Source of the DNA: Paenibacillus sp. PastM-3
Lineage (GTDB): Bacteria > Bacillota > Bacilli > Paenibacillales > Paenibacillaceae
Direction: 5' to 3'
DNA: 64,000 bases
NCBI RefSeq assembly: GCF_029893965.1
Contig: NZ_JARXXP010000016.1
Coordinates: 95,659-159,658 of the forward strand
The position numbers were made by a program, and so were the translations under genes. Below the pieces are notes generated by a model. The model ran no database searches, was not told where the DNA came from, and saw nothing but the letters and a program-made list of their open reading frames with translations. Each line of letters begins with the position of its first letter. Positions within the stretch are counted from its first letter, which is position 1. Below, one piece after another: positions 42,601 to 50,834 of the stretch.

Positions 42601-42730
42601 GCTTTCGAAGCAGCTTGGTATGGCATAATCTCGCAGCAAGGGTGTTCACAAATTAAGCCTGTGCTTGCGGAATAGGTTCTGTCAGATGCTATCTCCGCGA
42701 AGGATTTTCTTCTACAAAACTTTCAGGAGG
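42601..42730 (+). promoter_or_regulatory. Recurring leader element, copy D (tandem)
   Basis: GCTTGCGG (42663-42670) is followed 54 nt from its first base by AAACTTTCAGGAGG, the ribosome binding site of the hydrolase. A degenerate copy lies before it: GCTTTCGAAG (42601) ... GTTCACAAATTAAGCC (42643-42658). This repeats the tandem layout of copy B. Confidence 0.6.
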
Positions 42731-42737
42731 ACATGCA

Positions 42738-43700
42738 ATGAGGGAGAACAGCTTTACAATGACCGACCCTTTAGGTGTCAATATTCATGTCTATGTATGG
42801 CTGCCTGAGCCGGAGGCTCCGGTCAGGGGGATCGTGCAGATTGCCCACGGCATGTGCGAGACGGCTGCCCGTTATGCACGCTTTGCCTCGGCACTGACCG
42901 CTGCCGGATACGCCGTCTATGCCAATGATCACCGCGGCCACGGTAAAACGGCCGGCAAGGTCAATCTGCTCGGTGACACCGGCGAGAACGGCTTCTACTG
43001 GATGCGGCGCGATCTGGTGCAGCTTGCAAATATCGCCCGCTCCCGGCATGAAGGCCTGCCGGTGTTCCTGCTCGCCCACAGCATGGGCTCCTTTCTGGCC
43101 CAGAAGCTGATGTGCGAGGAAGGCAGCAATGTGTATGCCGGTTATATTCTCAGCGGCACCAACGGCCCCCGCACCATGCTGAAGGCCGGAGAATCGCTTG
43201 CCGCGCTGCAGCTGCGGCTTCAGGGCGAACGCCACCGCAGCGTGCTGCTCAACAGTATCGTATTTGGAGCCTACAACCGCTCCTTTTCGCCGATCCGGAC
43301 CGCTTTTGACTGGCTGAGCAGTGATCCGCAGGAAGTGGACCGCTTCATCGCCGACCCGTTCTGCGGGGCCATCTGCACCACCCGCTTCTTCCGCGATTTT
43401 TTCCGGCTGCTGCGTGATATTCACTCTCAGGAAACGCTGCGCAAGCTCTGCATGGATAAGCCGGTCTATCTGTTCTCCGGCGCCAAAGACCCGGTAGGCA
43501 TGAACGGCCAGGGTGTGCTGCGCCTGGCTGAACTCTACAAGGAGCAAGGCCTGAGTGATGTGGAATACCGCCTGTACCCGGAAGGACGGCATGAAATGCT
43601 GAACGAGGTCAACCACGAGGAAGTCACCGCAGATGTGCTGGATTGGCTGGTGCGCCACCTTCCCGCTGAGTCTCTTCTGCTTCAACCGCTGGCGACCTGA
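42738..43700 (+). CDS. Alpha/beta hydrolase (monoacylglycerol lipase-like)
   Basis: A cytosolic serine hydrolase of 320 residues. An oxyanion-type IAHGMCETAARYARFA, the strand YANDHRGHGKTAG, and the nucleophile elbow LLAHSMGSFLAQ fit the Hydrolase_4 / monoacylglycerol lipase group. YLFSGAKDPVG carries the likely Asp and EGRHEMLNE the catalytic His. The strong site CAGGAGG belongs to the recurring leader element. The natural ester substrate is unknown. Confidence 0.9.
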   Translation: MRENSFTMTDPLGVNIHVYVWLPEPEAPVRGIVQIAHGMCETAARYARFASALTAAGYAVYANDHRGHGKTAGKVNLLGDTGENGFYWMRRDLVQLANIARSRHEGLPVFLLAHSMGSFLAQKLMCEEGSNVYAGYILSGTNGPRTMLKAGESLAALQLRLQGERHRSVLLNSIVFGAYNRSFSPIRTAFDWLSSDPQEVDRFIADPFCGAICTTRFFRDFFRLLRDIHSQETLRKLCMDKPVYLFSGAKDPVGMNGQGVLRLAELYKEQGLSDVEYRLYPEGRHEMLNEVNHEEVTADVLDWLVRHLPAESLLLQPLAT

Positions 43701-43722
43701 ACGCCTTGAAGGGAATAAACAA

Positions 43723-43768
43723 AAAAGGCGTCCCTGCAGCCGATTAACGGCTGCCAGGGACGCCTTTT
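43723..43768. terminator. Terminator of the hydrolase gene
   Basis: AAAAGGCGTCCCTG pairs with CAGGGACGCCTTTT, with a second inner stem CAGCCG/CGGCTG. Confidence 0.9.
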
Positions 43769-43878
43769 GTTGTGCGCTGTTGTTCGCCGCCCACACATAT
43801 TCTTTTCACCTGAACACTATTGTGGTCAGTCATACTGTTTTCCGTCGCCTTACTACAGGAAAAATAAAGATTCCCCCG

Positions 43879-43886
43879 GTCCGTTA
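43879..43886 (-). repeat. Solitary copy of the TAACGGAC repeat unit
   Basis: A reverse copy of TAACGGAC followed (on the minus strand) by CGGGGGAATCTTTATTT, resembling the last unit of the nearby 182-bp element (CAGGAAGCCTTTATTT). Confidence 0.5.
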
Positions 43887-44035
43887 TAGGTGTGAAGAAC
43901 GGCGAGTGGTTAGTGATGAGTGGTGCATGGCGAGTGCTACATAGCGGTGTAGAGAGAGGTGCCAGGTAAGTCACTTATTAGTCACGCCGTCTCCTGAGCC
44001 AGTTACAGATCCCAAAACCTGTCAAGTTAAAACTC

Positions 44036-44217
44036 TAACGGACCCAGACGCCGTTATTTGCTGATTTTTGACACACTTCCGGCACTAACGGACTCAGTTG
44101 CACTTATTTATGCTGATTAGCACCAAACCGTTGAGTTTTGCCTGTGATAAGGTCTCCTCAGTCCGTTACAGCTCCAAATTCCCCTATTGCCGGAAATAAA
44201 GGCTTCCTGGTCCGTTA
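44036..44217. repeat. 182-bp palindromic intergenic repeat, copy 1
   Basis: Four units begin with TAACGGAC: forward at 44036 and 44086, reverse ending at 44168 and 44217. The spacing is 50 nt in the forward pair and 49 nt in the reverse pair. Each reads close to TAACGGACnCAGnnGCnCTTATT. The forward-forward-reverse-reverse order means the whole can fold on itself. It lies in a 570-bp gap between the hydrolase terminator and the next gene. Confidence 0.8.
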
Positions 44218-44269
44218 ACCGCCCTGCCTGCTATAAGAAAAAATGTGACCAAGGACTTGAGGCGGATGT

Positions 44270-44887
44270 TCAGTCTGAAGGATCTTCCCAGGGGATAATC
44301 TGCAGCTCCGGCCACTTGGAGTGCCATTTCCCTGCCTTGCTGCGATATACCGCCTCACTAATCAGCGCCTTATTGGGCCTTATAGTCAGGCTGTATAAAT
44401 CCGCAAGGCCGAAGGGTGCGTAGATTCGCCATTCTCCGGACGGCTCAAGCCTGGCTCCAAGTGAGGTTACTGATGTCGGCCAGCTGTCTATGGCTGCTTC
44501 CAGGCTGGAATATGGCTGAAGCCTGATTCCGAATTTGTCCTCATACCACAGATGGACGCGGGCCTGATTCTTAATATCCAGCGGAACGGGAACCCCGTTA
44601 AACTGCCTCCGCCCCTCAGCTATCTGTTCACTTTCTGCCTCAAAGCTTAGATCAGCCGGATCAAAATAAACCAGATCAATATCGCTGATCCCATACTCTG
44701 CCGGGCGTCCGGTCAGCTGGTTCCACACGGTCTGTACAAGACAGCCTGCACCGACGTAATACGGCAGAGGCTCCAGAAACCGTGCCCTGCGGAAAACATC
44801 CATCAGCAGCGAACTCTCCGCGAACAGTCCGGTCAGCCGCTCCAGATACAGATCCTCTTTCTTCACATGTTCCCGCTTCACATTCAT
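44270..44887 (-). CDS. Nucleotidyltransferase-fold protein (DUF925 / NTP_transf_6)
   Basis: A 205-residue protein. YYVGAGCLVQTVWNQLTGRPAEYGISDIDLVYFDPADLSFE contains the nucleotidyltransferase-like pattern with paired Asp residues (DIDLVYFD) of the COG3575 family. VPLDIKNQARVHLWYEDKFG and APFGLADLYSLTIRPN are also conserved there. The biochemical activity is not established. ATG at 44887 has GGGGAGAGCAG; starts further upstream lack a site. Confidence 0.85.
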   Translation of the reverse strand: MNVKREHVKKEDLYLERLTGLFAESSLLMDVFRRARFLEPLPYYVGAGCLVQTVWNQLTGRPAEYGISDIDLVYFDPADLSFEAESEQIAEGRRQFNGVPVPLDIKNQARVHLWYEDKFGIRLQPYSSLEAAIDSWPTSVTSLGARLEPSGEWRIYAPFGLADLYSLTIRPNKALISEAVYRSKAGKWHSKWPELQIIPWEDPSD

Positions 44888-44986
44888 CTGCTCTCCCCGC
44901 TTTCCAGACAGATACCCGCTCCACATCATCCATTCCAGCAGCGGCCGGCAAAGGTCTTACTCCTCCGTGCCAAGAACAACAGCCGC

Positions 44987-45487
44987 CTAAGCGTTGTTCT
45001 TCAGCGCATACTGCAGAATTCTCTGCGGACCCTTACCGCCCGTACGGCGCAGCCCGTGATCACAGAATCCGGCACGCAGATAGAGCGCTAGCGCAGCAGG
45101 ATTCCGTTCATTGACAGTAAGCACAATTTCACGAACCTGCGGGAGATGGTTACGGACAAAAGCCGGCAGCAAAGCCATAGCAGCTGTGGCAATCCCCCGG
45201 CCCTGGCAGGGGGAATTCACCAGAAAAGCCCGTACCAGCGCTGCCTCTGAGTAATTGCTGTAAAATTCAGCAATCCGCCCGCCGGTATGGAGAATAAAAA
45301 ATCCGGCAGCCAGCTCCTCCTCGGTGATTACGACAGCCAGCTTGTCAGGAGCGCACAGCGCCTCCGGTAAGCTCTCTGCCGGCAGAGCGGTAAATTGCGC
45401 CTGCTCCGGGGGAAGCTGAAAGGCCAGCAGTTGCTCATGGAATTTGTCTTCATACAATTGCAGTGAAACCCGCGACCCGTCAGTCAC
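44987..45487 (-). CDS. GNAT family N-acetyltransferase
   Basis: A 166-residue acyltransferase. RAFLVNSPCQGRGIATAAMALLPAFV includes the acetyl-CoA loop QGRGIA, and LTVNERNPAALALYLRAGFCDHGLRR is the typical C-terminal segment. The GTG at 45487 is chosen for TAGGAGGTACAGAG directly upstream; a start at 45517 would include it. It lies 35 bp after the radical SAM gene and is probably the last gene of the recQ operon. Substrate unknown. Confidence 0.85.
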   Translation of the reverse strand: MTDGSRVSLQLYEDKFHEQLLAFQLPPEQAQFTALPAESLPEALCAPDKLAVVITEEELAAGFFILHTGGRIAEFYSNYSEAALVRAFLVNSPCQGRGIATAAMALLPAFVRNHLPQVREIVLTVNERNPAALALYLRAGFCDHGLRRTGGKGPQRILQYALKNNA

Positions 45488-45522
45488 CTCTGTACCTCCT
45501 ATAAGCACGCCGTTCAACTACA

Positions 45523-47406
45523 TTAACTCAGCGGCAAAGTATAATACTGCGCACGCTGGCTCTCATCCTGCTGATACAGCACGATCAGCAGAGTGCTTCC
45601 GCCGTCTTCCGGTACCGCTTCAGCAACTGCAACTGCTGCAGCTGGCACGTTCACCACCATAGCATCAGCATCTGTACCTTCACTGCCAGCGGTTTCTCCT
45701 GCGTTAACCAGCAAAGCCCCCAGAGCTGCATCCGCCCACAGCCCGCTGATGGAATCCAGCACAGGCGCAAGCCGGAACGGCAGCACCTCAAGCACCATGA
45801 ACTTCTGCAGCTCACGTTCAGTGTAGCCTGCTTCCGCCAGTACTGCGGAGACCCGCTCCGGATGGGCGGCAATTTCCTTCATGTGGCGCGCCCAATCCGG
45901 CTTCTCCAGCGCGTTGTCCCACCAGATTTTGCGCGGCTTGTACTTGTGTCCCAGGAAGTAATCCAGCTTCATCAGCCCGGTAATAATCTCCATCGAAGGG
46001 GTATCTCTGTCGGTCAGGAAGGCATGCAGCCGGGTAAACAGATCCTCAAGCTGATGCCCGATCTTCTGCCAGCCCCGCTCCTCCCAGTAATCGCCAAACG
46101 CCTGGAAGAAATCAAACGGCGACTCAAAAACATGGCGGATCAGATACTTGACCGTATGATCCAGCCGGTGGCTGTTCCAGTATTTCTCCAGCACATCCTC
46201 CAGCCGCTTCAGCCGGATAATATCGGAAAAGGACATGACATGCGAGCTGAGAATCTCATATGGCGCATGCTCCATGTAGGTATACTCGTATTTGGCAGCC
46301 TGGGCACGCAGCCCCGTACCGCGCAGCATTTTGAGGAAGCCCAGCTGCAGCTCCTCCGGCTCCATAGCGAACACGTCGTTAAACGTTTTGCGGAAAGTCG
46401 CGTAATCCTCCTGCGGCAGGCCGGCGATCAGATCCAGATGCTGGTCGATGTTGCCGCTGGCTTTGATTTTCATCACGGTACGGGACAGCTTGGTGAAATT
46501 CTGGCGGCGCTTAACCAGCTCGTTCGTCTCGTCATTGGTCGACTGCACGCCGATTTCGAAGCGGAAGATGCCCGGCGGCGCATTTTCGGACAGAAAGTCC
46601 AGCACCTCCGGCCGCATAATGTCCGCCGTAATCTCGAACTGGAATACACAGCCCTGATGGTTATCGATTAGAAACTGGAACATCTCCATCGCATAGCTGC
46701 GGTTAATATTGAAGGTCCGGTCGAGGAACTTGATAACCTTGGCCCCGTTATTGATCAGATAGAGCAGATCCGATTTCACCCGCTCAATATCGTAATAGCG
46801 TACGCCAACCTCAATACTAGATAAGCAGAACTGACAGTTGAACGGGCAACCCCGGCTGGTCTCAAAATAAACAATCCGCTTGCTGAGATCCGGCAGATCA
46901 TCGGCGAACCGGTGCGGCGTCGGCAGGGTGTTGAGATCGCTTTTGGGACGCGGAGGGTTAACGATCAGCTCCTCGCCCTTGCGGTAAGCGGCCCCGTAGA
47001 CAAAATGGAACTTGCGCTCATCGCGCAGCTCCTGCAGCAGGTGATGGAAGGTCTCCTCCCCGTCCCCGTTTACCACAAAATCCACGCCGGGCTCGCGTTT
47101 CATCCAATAGAGCGGTTCGTAGGATACCTCCGGCCCTCCCAGCACGATCTTAACTTCCGGCAGCACCTGCTTGAGGATGCTGACCAGCTTAATGGTCTCT
47201 TCAATGTTCCATATATAACAGGAAAATCCGATCACGTCGGGTTTCTTCTGGAATAAGTCGGACACGATATTCATCGCAGGATCCTTGATGGTATATTCAG
47301 CCAGCATAATATCCGGGAATTCATGCTCGCTGTAAGCCTTAAGCAGGCGGATGGCCAGCGAGGTGTGGATATATTTGGCGTTTAATGTAGCCAGGACGAT
47401 TCTCAT
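45523..47406 (-). CDS. B12-binding-domain radical SAM protein (DUF4080 type)
   Basis: A 627-residue protein. The N-terminal cobalamin-binding-like domain (residues 1-140, KPDVIGFSCYIWNIEETIKL, KIVLGGPEVSYEP) precedes the radical SAM core with ETSRGCPFNCQFCLSS (CxxxCxxC). A C-terminal DUF4080-type region follows (HRLDHTVKYLIRHVFESPFDFF). Family members include anaerobic Mg-protoporphyrin cyclase relatives and methyltransferases; this subgroup has no settled reaction. An Ala/Val/Gly-rich stretch near residue 580 is unusual. It follows recQ by 15 bp. Confidence 0.88.
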   Translation of the reverse strand: MRIVLATLNAKYIHTSLAIRLLKAYSEHEFPDIMLAEYTIKDPAMNIVSDLFQKKPDVIGFSCYIWNIEETIKLVSILKQVLPEVKIVLGGPEVSYEPLYWMKREPGVDFVVNGDGEETFHHLLQELRDERKFHFVYGAAYRKGEELIVNPPRPKSDLNTLPTPHRFADDLPDLSKRIVYFETSRGCPFNCQFCLSSIEVGVRYYDIERVKSDLLYLINNGAKVIKFLDRTFNINRSYAMEMFQFLIDNHQGCVFQFEITADIMRPEVLDFLSENAPPGIFRFEIGVQSTNDETNELVKRRQNFTKLSRTVMKIKASGNIDQHLDLIAGLPQEDYATFRKTFNDVFAMEPEELQLGFLKMLRGTGLRAQAAKYEYTYMEHAPYEILSSHVMSFSDIIRLKRLEDVLEKYWNSHRLDHTVKYLIRHVFESPFDFFQAFGDYWEERGWQKIGHQLEDLFTRLHAFLTDRDTPSMEIITGLMKLDYFLGHKYKPRKIWWDNALEKPDWARHMKEIAAHPERVSAVLAEAGYTERELQKFMVLEVLPFRLAPVLDSISGLWADAALGALLVNAGETAGSEGTDADAMVVNVPAAAVAVAEAVPEDGGSTLLIVLYQQDESQRAQYYTLPLS

Positions 47407-47421
47407 GCCTTATAACCTTCT

Positions 47422-49257
47422 TTACATTTCATTTTGAAAAAACTCCAGAAACGGCTTGCCGTATTTCCGGTACTTGACTTCCCCGACACCCTTCACCCTC
47501 AGCATCTCCGCTTCGGTCTGCGGACAAACCACACTCATCTCGCGCAGGGTCGCATCATTAAAAATAATGTAGGACGGCACATGCTCGCGTCCCGCCAGGT
47601 CGCGGCGGATCAGACGCAGCTGCTCAAACACGGTCTCGTTGACTGCGGACGGCGAATGGTCGTAGCCCCGGCTGCGGCTCCGCCCGGAGCCGGCACCGCC
47701 GGTAACCAGCGGCCGGGCAACCCGCTGCTGCACCTGGCGCTGGCCGCGCAGCACCTCGGCTGCCAGCGGCTGCAGCCGCACTACAGGATACTGGCCCTCC
47801 GACAGGGCCAGATACCCCTCCGAGATCAGCACATTGATGCTCTCGGTAATCTCCTTCTCCGTGCGGCTCGACATCGCACCATGCGTCGGCAGCTGCTCGA
47901 AGCCGTACTGCAGCACCTTCTGGTTGCGGGAGCCCTTCAGCACCGAGGCGACCAGCGCCACCCCGAAGCGCTCCCGCATCCGGTGAATGCAGGAGAAAAT
48001 CTTCTGCGCGTCCACGGTCATATCGACCAGCTCGCGCTCATCCGTGCAGTTGCTGCAGATCCCGCACAGCTTGTCTTCATCGTCTTCACCGAAATAGGCA
48101 AGCTGGGCGCTGCGCAGGCAACGGGTCGTGTAGCAGTAATCGATCATCTGCTGAAGCTTGCGGTATTCGTTCGCTTTACGCTCAGGGTCCTGGGGATTCT
48201 GCTCAATCAGGAACTTCTGGGTCATAATGTCCTGCGCGCTGAACAGCAGGATACACTCACTCGGCTCCCCGTCGCGGCCGGCACGTCCAGCCTCCTGGAC
48301 ATAAGCCTCCATATTCTTCGGCATATTGTAGTGGATAACATAACGGACGTTGGACTTGTCGATGCCCATCCCGAAGGCATTGGTCGCCACCATGACGCGG
48401 ATATCGTCGTACAGGAACCCTTCCTGGCTGTCCGCCCGCTCCTGGTCGCTCATTCCGGCATGATACCGTCCGGCGGCGATCCCTGAAGCCTGCAGCCGCT
48501 GGTATAGATCATCGACCTCTTTGCGGGTCGCGGCATACACAATCCCCGGCTGGTGTGAATGGCTGGCGGTGTAATCCAGCACGTACTCGCGTTTGTTCTC
48601 CCCGCGCAGCACCGACATCGCCAGGTTGTCCCGGCCGAGGCCGGTCATGAACACACCCGGCTGGCGCAGGCGGAGCAGCCGGACCATGTCCTCCATAACC
48701 TCCGGCGTTGCCGTCGCTGTAAAAGCGGCAAGAATCGGCCGCTGCGGCAGCTCCTCAACGAACGGCGCCACCGCCAGATAGCTGGTGCGGAAGTCATGCC
48801 CCCACTGGGATACGCAGTGGGCCTCATCCACAGCCACGCAGGAAATAGAAAGGCCCGCCATTTCCAGGCGGAACCAGTCCAGCTCCAGCCGTTCAGGGGC
48901 AACGTAGAGCAGCTTCAGCTCGCCCCGGCGTGCAGCACGGATCCGCTCGTTCACTTCCTTGCCGCTCAGGGTGCTGTTAATATATGCGGCCGGGATACCG
49001 GCCGTAGTCAGGGCGTCCACCTGATCCTTCATCAAAGAGATCAGCGGTGAAATGACCAGGGTCAGCCCCGGCATCAGCAGCGCCGGAACCTGGTAACAGA
49101 TCGATTTCCCCCCGCCGGTCGGCATGATGCCCAGGGTGTCGCCGCCTTCCAGCAGGTGCTGCACGATTTTTTTCTGGCCTTCCCGGAAATCGGGATAGCC
49201 GTAATATTTCTGCAGTTCAGCCTGCGCCTGTTCCATAGTAGGTGCTTGCATTTTCAT
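47422..49257 (-). CDS. recQ: ATP-dependent DNA helicase RecQ
   Basis: A superfamily 2 helicase (3' to 5') of 611 residues acting in recombination and fork repair. Walker A MPTGGGKSICYQVPAL, the DEAH box VDEAHCVSQWGHDFR, and motif VI YVQEAGRAGRDGEPSECIL are clear. The RecQ zinc domain (CYTTRCLRS ... CGICSNC), winged helix, and a C-terminal HRDC domain (about residues 535-605) follow. The preferred ATG at 49257 is 11 nt after AGGAG; the ATG at 49266 is only 2 nt from it. It begins the recQ / radical SAM / GNAT operon. Confidence 0.95.
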   Translation of the reverse strand: MKMQAPTMEQAQAELQKYYGYPDFREGQKKIVQHLLEGGDTLGIMPTGGGKSICYQVPALLMPGLTLVISPLISLMKDQVDALTTAGIPAAYINSTLSGKEVNERIRAARRGELKLLYVAPERLELDWFRLEMAGLSISCVAVDEAHCVSQWGHDFRTSYLAVAPFVEELPQRPILAAFTATATPEVMEDMVRLLRLRQPGVFMTGLGRDNLAMSVLRGENKREYVLDYTASHSHQPGIVYAATRKEVDDLYQRLQASGIAAGRYHAGMSDQERADSQEGFLYDDIRVMVATNAFGMGIDKSNVRYVIHYNMPKNMEAYVQEAGRAGRDGEPSECILLFSAQDIMTQKFLIEQNPQDPERKANEYRKLQQMIDYCYTTRCLRSAQLAYFGEDDEDKLCGICSNCTDERELVDMTVDAQKIFSCIHRMRERFGVALVASVLKGSRNQKVLQYGFEQLPTHGAMSSRTEKEITESINVLISEGYLALSEGQYPVVRLQPLAAEVLRGQRQVQQRVARPLVTGGAGSGRSRSRGYDHSPSAVNETVFEQLRLIRRDLAGREHVPSYIIFNDATLREMSVVCPQTEAEMLRVKGVGEVKYRKYGKPFLEFFQNEM

Positions 49258-49267
49258 CGCTATCATA

Positions 49268-49337
49268 ACTCCTAAAAGTTTTGTCAGAATTGACTTTCTT
49301 GTATCGCTTCATACGAGCAATATCCTCTTACGGAAGC
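49268..49337 (-). promoter_or_regulatory. Recurring leader element, copy C
   Basis: On the minus strand GCTTCCG (49331-49337) is followed 56 nt from its first base by AAACTTTTAGGAGT. It contains ATGAAGCG and CTGACAAAAC and serves as ribosome binding site and leader of recQ. Confidence 0.6.
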
Positions 49338-49470
49338 ATCGGTTTGAGTCATTCTCTCTTTAGTTTACCGGGCAAACGGCCAATGAGCAACCGCAGGTTA
49401 CCATCCAATTTACTCATTATGTAACTCCCCCAATGTTCGCTTTTATTTGCAGCTAAACTATTTATATAAA

Positions 49471-49508
49471 GAAAAAAGGGGAGGGCTGGAATAATCCATC
49501 CTTCCCCC
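49471..49508 (-). terminator. Probable terminator of the dehydratase gene
   Basis: On the minus strand a G-rich arm (GGGGGAAGG) can pair with CCCTCCCC and is followed by six T, about 50 bp past the stop codon. The stem has mismatches. Confidence 0.6.
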
Positions 49509-49556
49509 TGCAGGGTCACACAACCCATGCCTGAACCCACAACTGTATAATATGCG

Positions 49557-50570
49557 CTAAACAAATCCCAATACAGCATGATTGGAATCATTGGAATTCC
49601 AATAATCGCAATACCACTCCACCGTGTTTCTGATTCCTTCTTCAAGAGAAGTTTCTGCAGACCAATTAAGCATCAATTTTGCTTTTTCTGGTGACAGGTG
49701 CTGGTGCAGGATTTCACTGTTTTTTTGATGCTCATACAGTGGTTCAATGTGTTCAAGATTCATGGCACGCTGAATGATTTCAATCACTTGTTTTATGTCC
49801 CACAGCTTGCCTGTGCCAAAATTGAAATCGTCACCCTTTCCTTCTTTATCTATAAAATGGTACATAGCCATATAAGCGGCGATCAAATCTTTAATATACA
49901 AAAAATCTCTCATATAAATCCCGTTTGAAGGAATTCTAATAACGGGAGGCCGTTTTGTATACAGCCGTTGTACGGTACCGGGAATTAAGCGGCGGTAATT
50001 CAAATCGCCACCCCCATAAATATTACCGAAACGGCCTATCGCTATAGGCAAATTAAAACTATGTCTATAACTTTGAGAAATAAGATCGGAACAAGCCTTA
50101 GATACATCGTAGGGGTTTCTGCCTTGAATAGGCATATCTTCATAATAGGGGAGAATGGGACTGTCACCGTATACCTTGTCACTGGACGCAACTATTATTT
50201 TCGATACCTGGTCTTGATGAACACGGCAAGCCTCCAATATATTATAGGTACCCTTTACATTGGTTTCAAAAGTTTGCCAGGGGATTTGGTAGGCCAAATC
50301 TTGAAGGGAAACAGCAGCGAGGTGAAAGACAGTGTTTATTTTTCCGTCCGTAATTGCACGTTCAATCAGATTGTAATCGGTAATATACCCATAATAGCAT
50401 CGAATCTCTTTGTCCAATCCCAGCTTTGCAAACGGGCTTCGCGGGTTGAACTCGCTCATGATAGTGGTTACTTCAGCACCTTGATCAACGAGGTGACGAG
50501 CTAGCCAGGCGCCTATAAATCCGGAAGCCCCTGTTACTAAAGCACGGCAATCAGATAAAGAGCGTTGCAT
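49557..50570 (-). CDS. NAD-dependent sugar-nucleotide epimerase/dehydratase (SDR)
   Basis: A 337-residue extended SDR enzyme. The nucleotide-binding motif is ALVTGASGFIGAWLARHLV. The catalytic region is VASSDKVYGDSPIL with NPYDVSKACSDL (YxxxK), and RFGNIYGGGDLNYRRLIPG resembles CDP-glucose or GDP-mannose 4,6-dehydratases. The ATG at 50570 has AGGAGG 8 nt upstream. The gene is lower in GC than recQ and rluA on either side, and no other sugar-nucleotide genes are present. It looks like an isolated, possibly acquired gene. Confidence 0.88.
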   Translation of the reverse strand: MQRSLSDCRALVTGASGFIGAWLARHLVDQGAEVTTIMSEFNPRSPFAKLGLDKEIRCYYGYITDYNLIERAITDGKINTVFHLAAVSLQDLAYQIPWQTFETNVKGTYNILEACRVHQDQVSKIIVASSDKVYGDSPILPYYEDMPIQGRNPYDVSKACSDLISQSYRHSFNLPIAIGRFGNIYGGGDLNYRRLIPGTVQRLYTKRPPVIRIPSNGIYMRDFLYIKDLIAAYMAMYHFIDKEGKGDDFNFGTGKLWDIKQVIEIIQRAMNLEHIEPLYEHQKNSEILHQHLSPEKAKLMLNWSAETSLEEGIRNTVEWYCDYWNSNDSNHAVLGFV

Positions 50571-50834
50571 TATCAAAACCTCCTAAGTGTTTTAGATAAG
50601 GCTGCGACTAAGGTTGGATTATCCATTTTGGACGATGATATACCTTTTACTAAATAATTACAATAATTTTTTCGTGAAACAACCAGTTATCGCTGCATCA
50701 TATGGTGGAAGGATACGCTGATGCGGGTCCTTATCTGTCGCGGTTATTCTACAGTACGGCGCCGGTTCCGTAGTATTTCTGAAGCGGCCGTGGTATATTG
50801 AGGAGTACTCTATTACAGGACGGAGAATGTGCGT

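Noticed and set aside
44036..44217. Considering the TAACGGAC element as a CRISPR or a phage attachment site
   Set aside because: The units are inverted in pairs and 50 nt apart with diverged interiors. There are no spacer-like unique segments of fixed length, no integrase, and a second copy lies 12 kb away.
49349..49645. 98-residue minus-strand frame with hydrophobic stretches downstream of the dehydratase
   Set aside because: It overlaps the end of the dehydratase gene by about 90 bp in another frame, has no ribosome binding site, and runs through the likely terminator.
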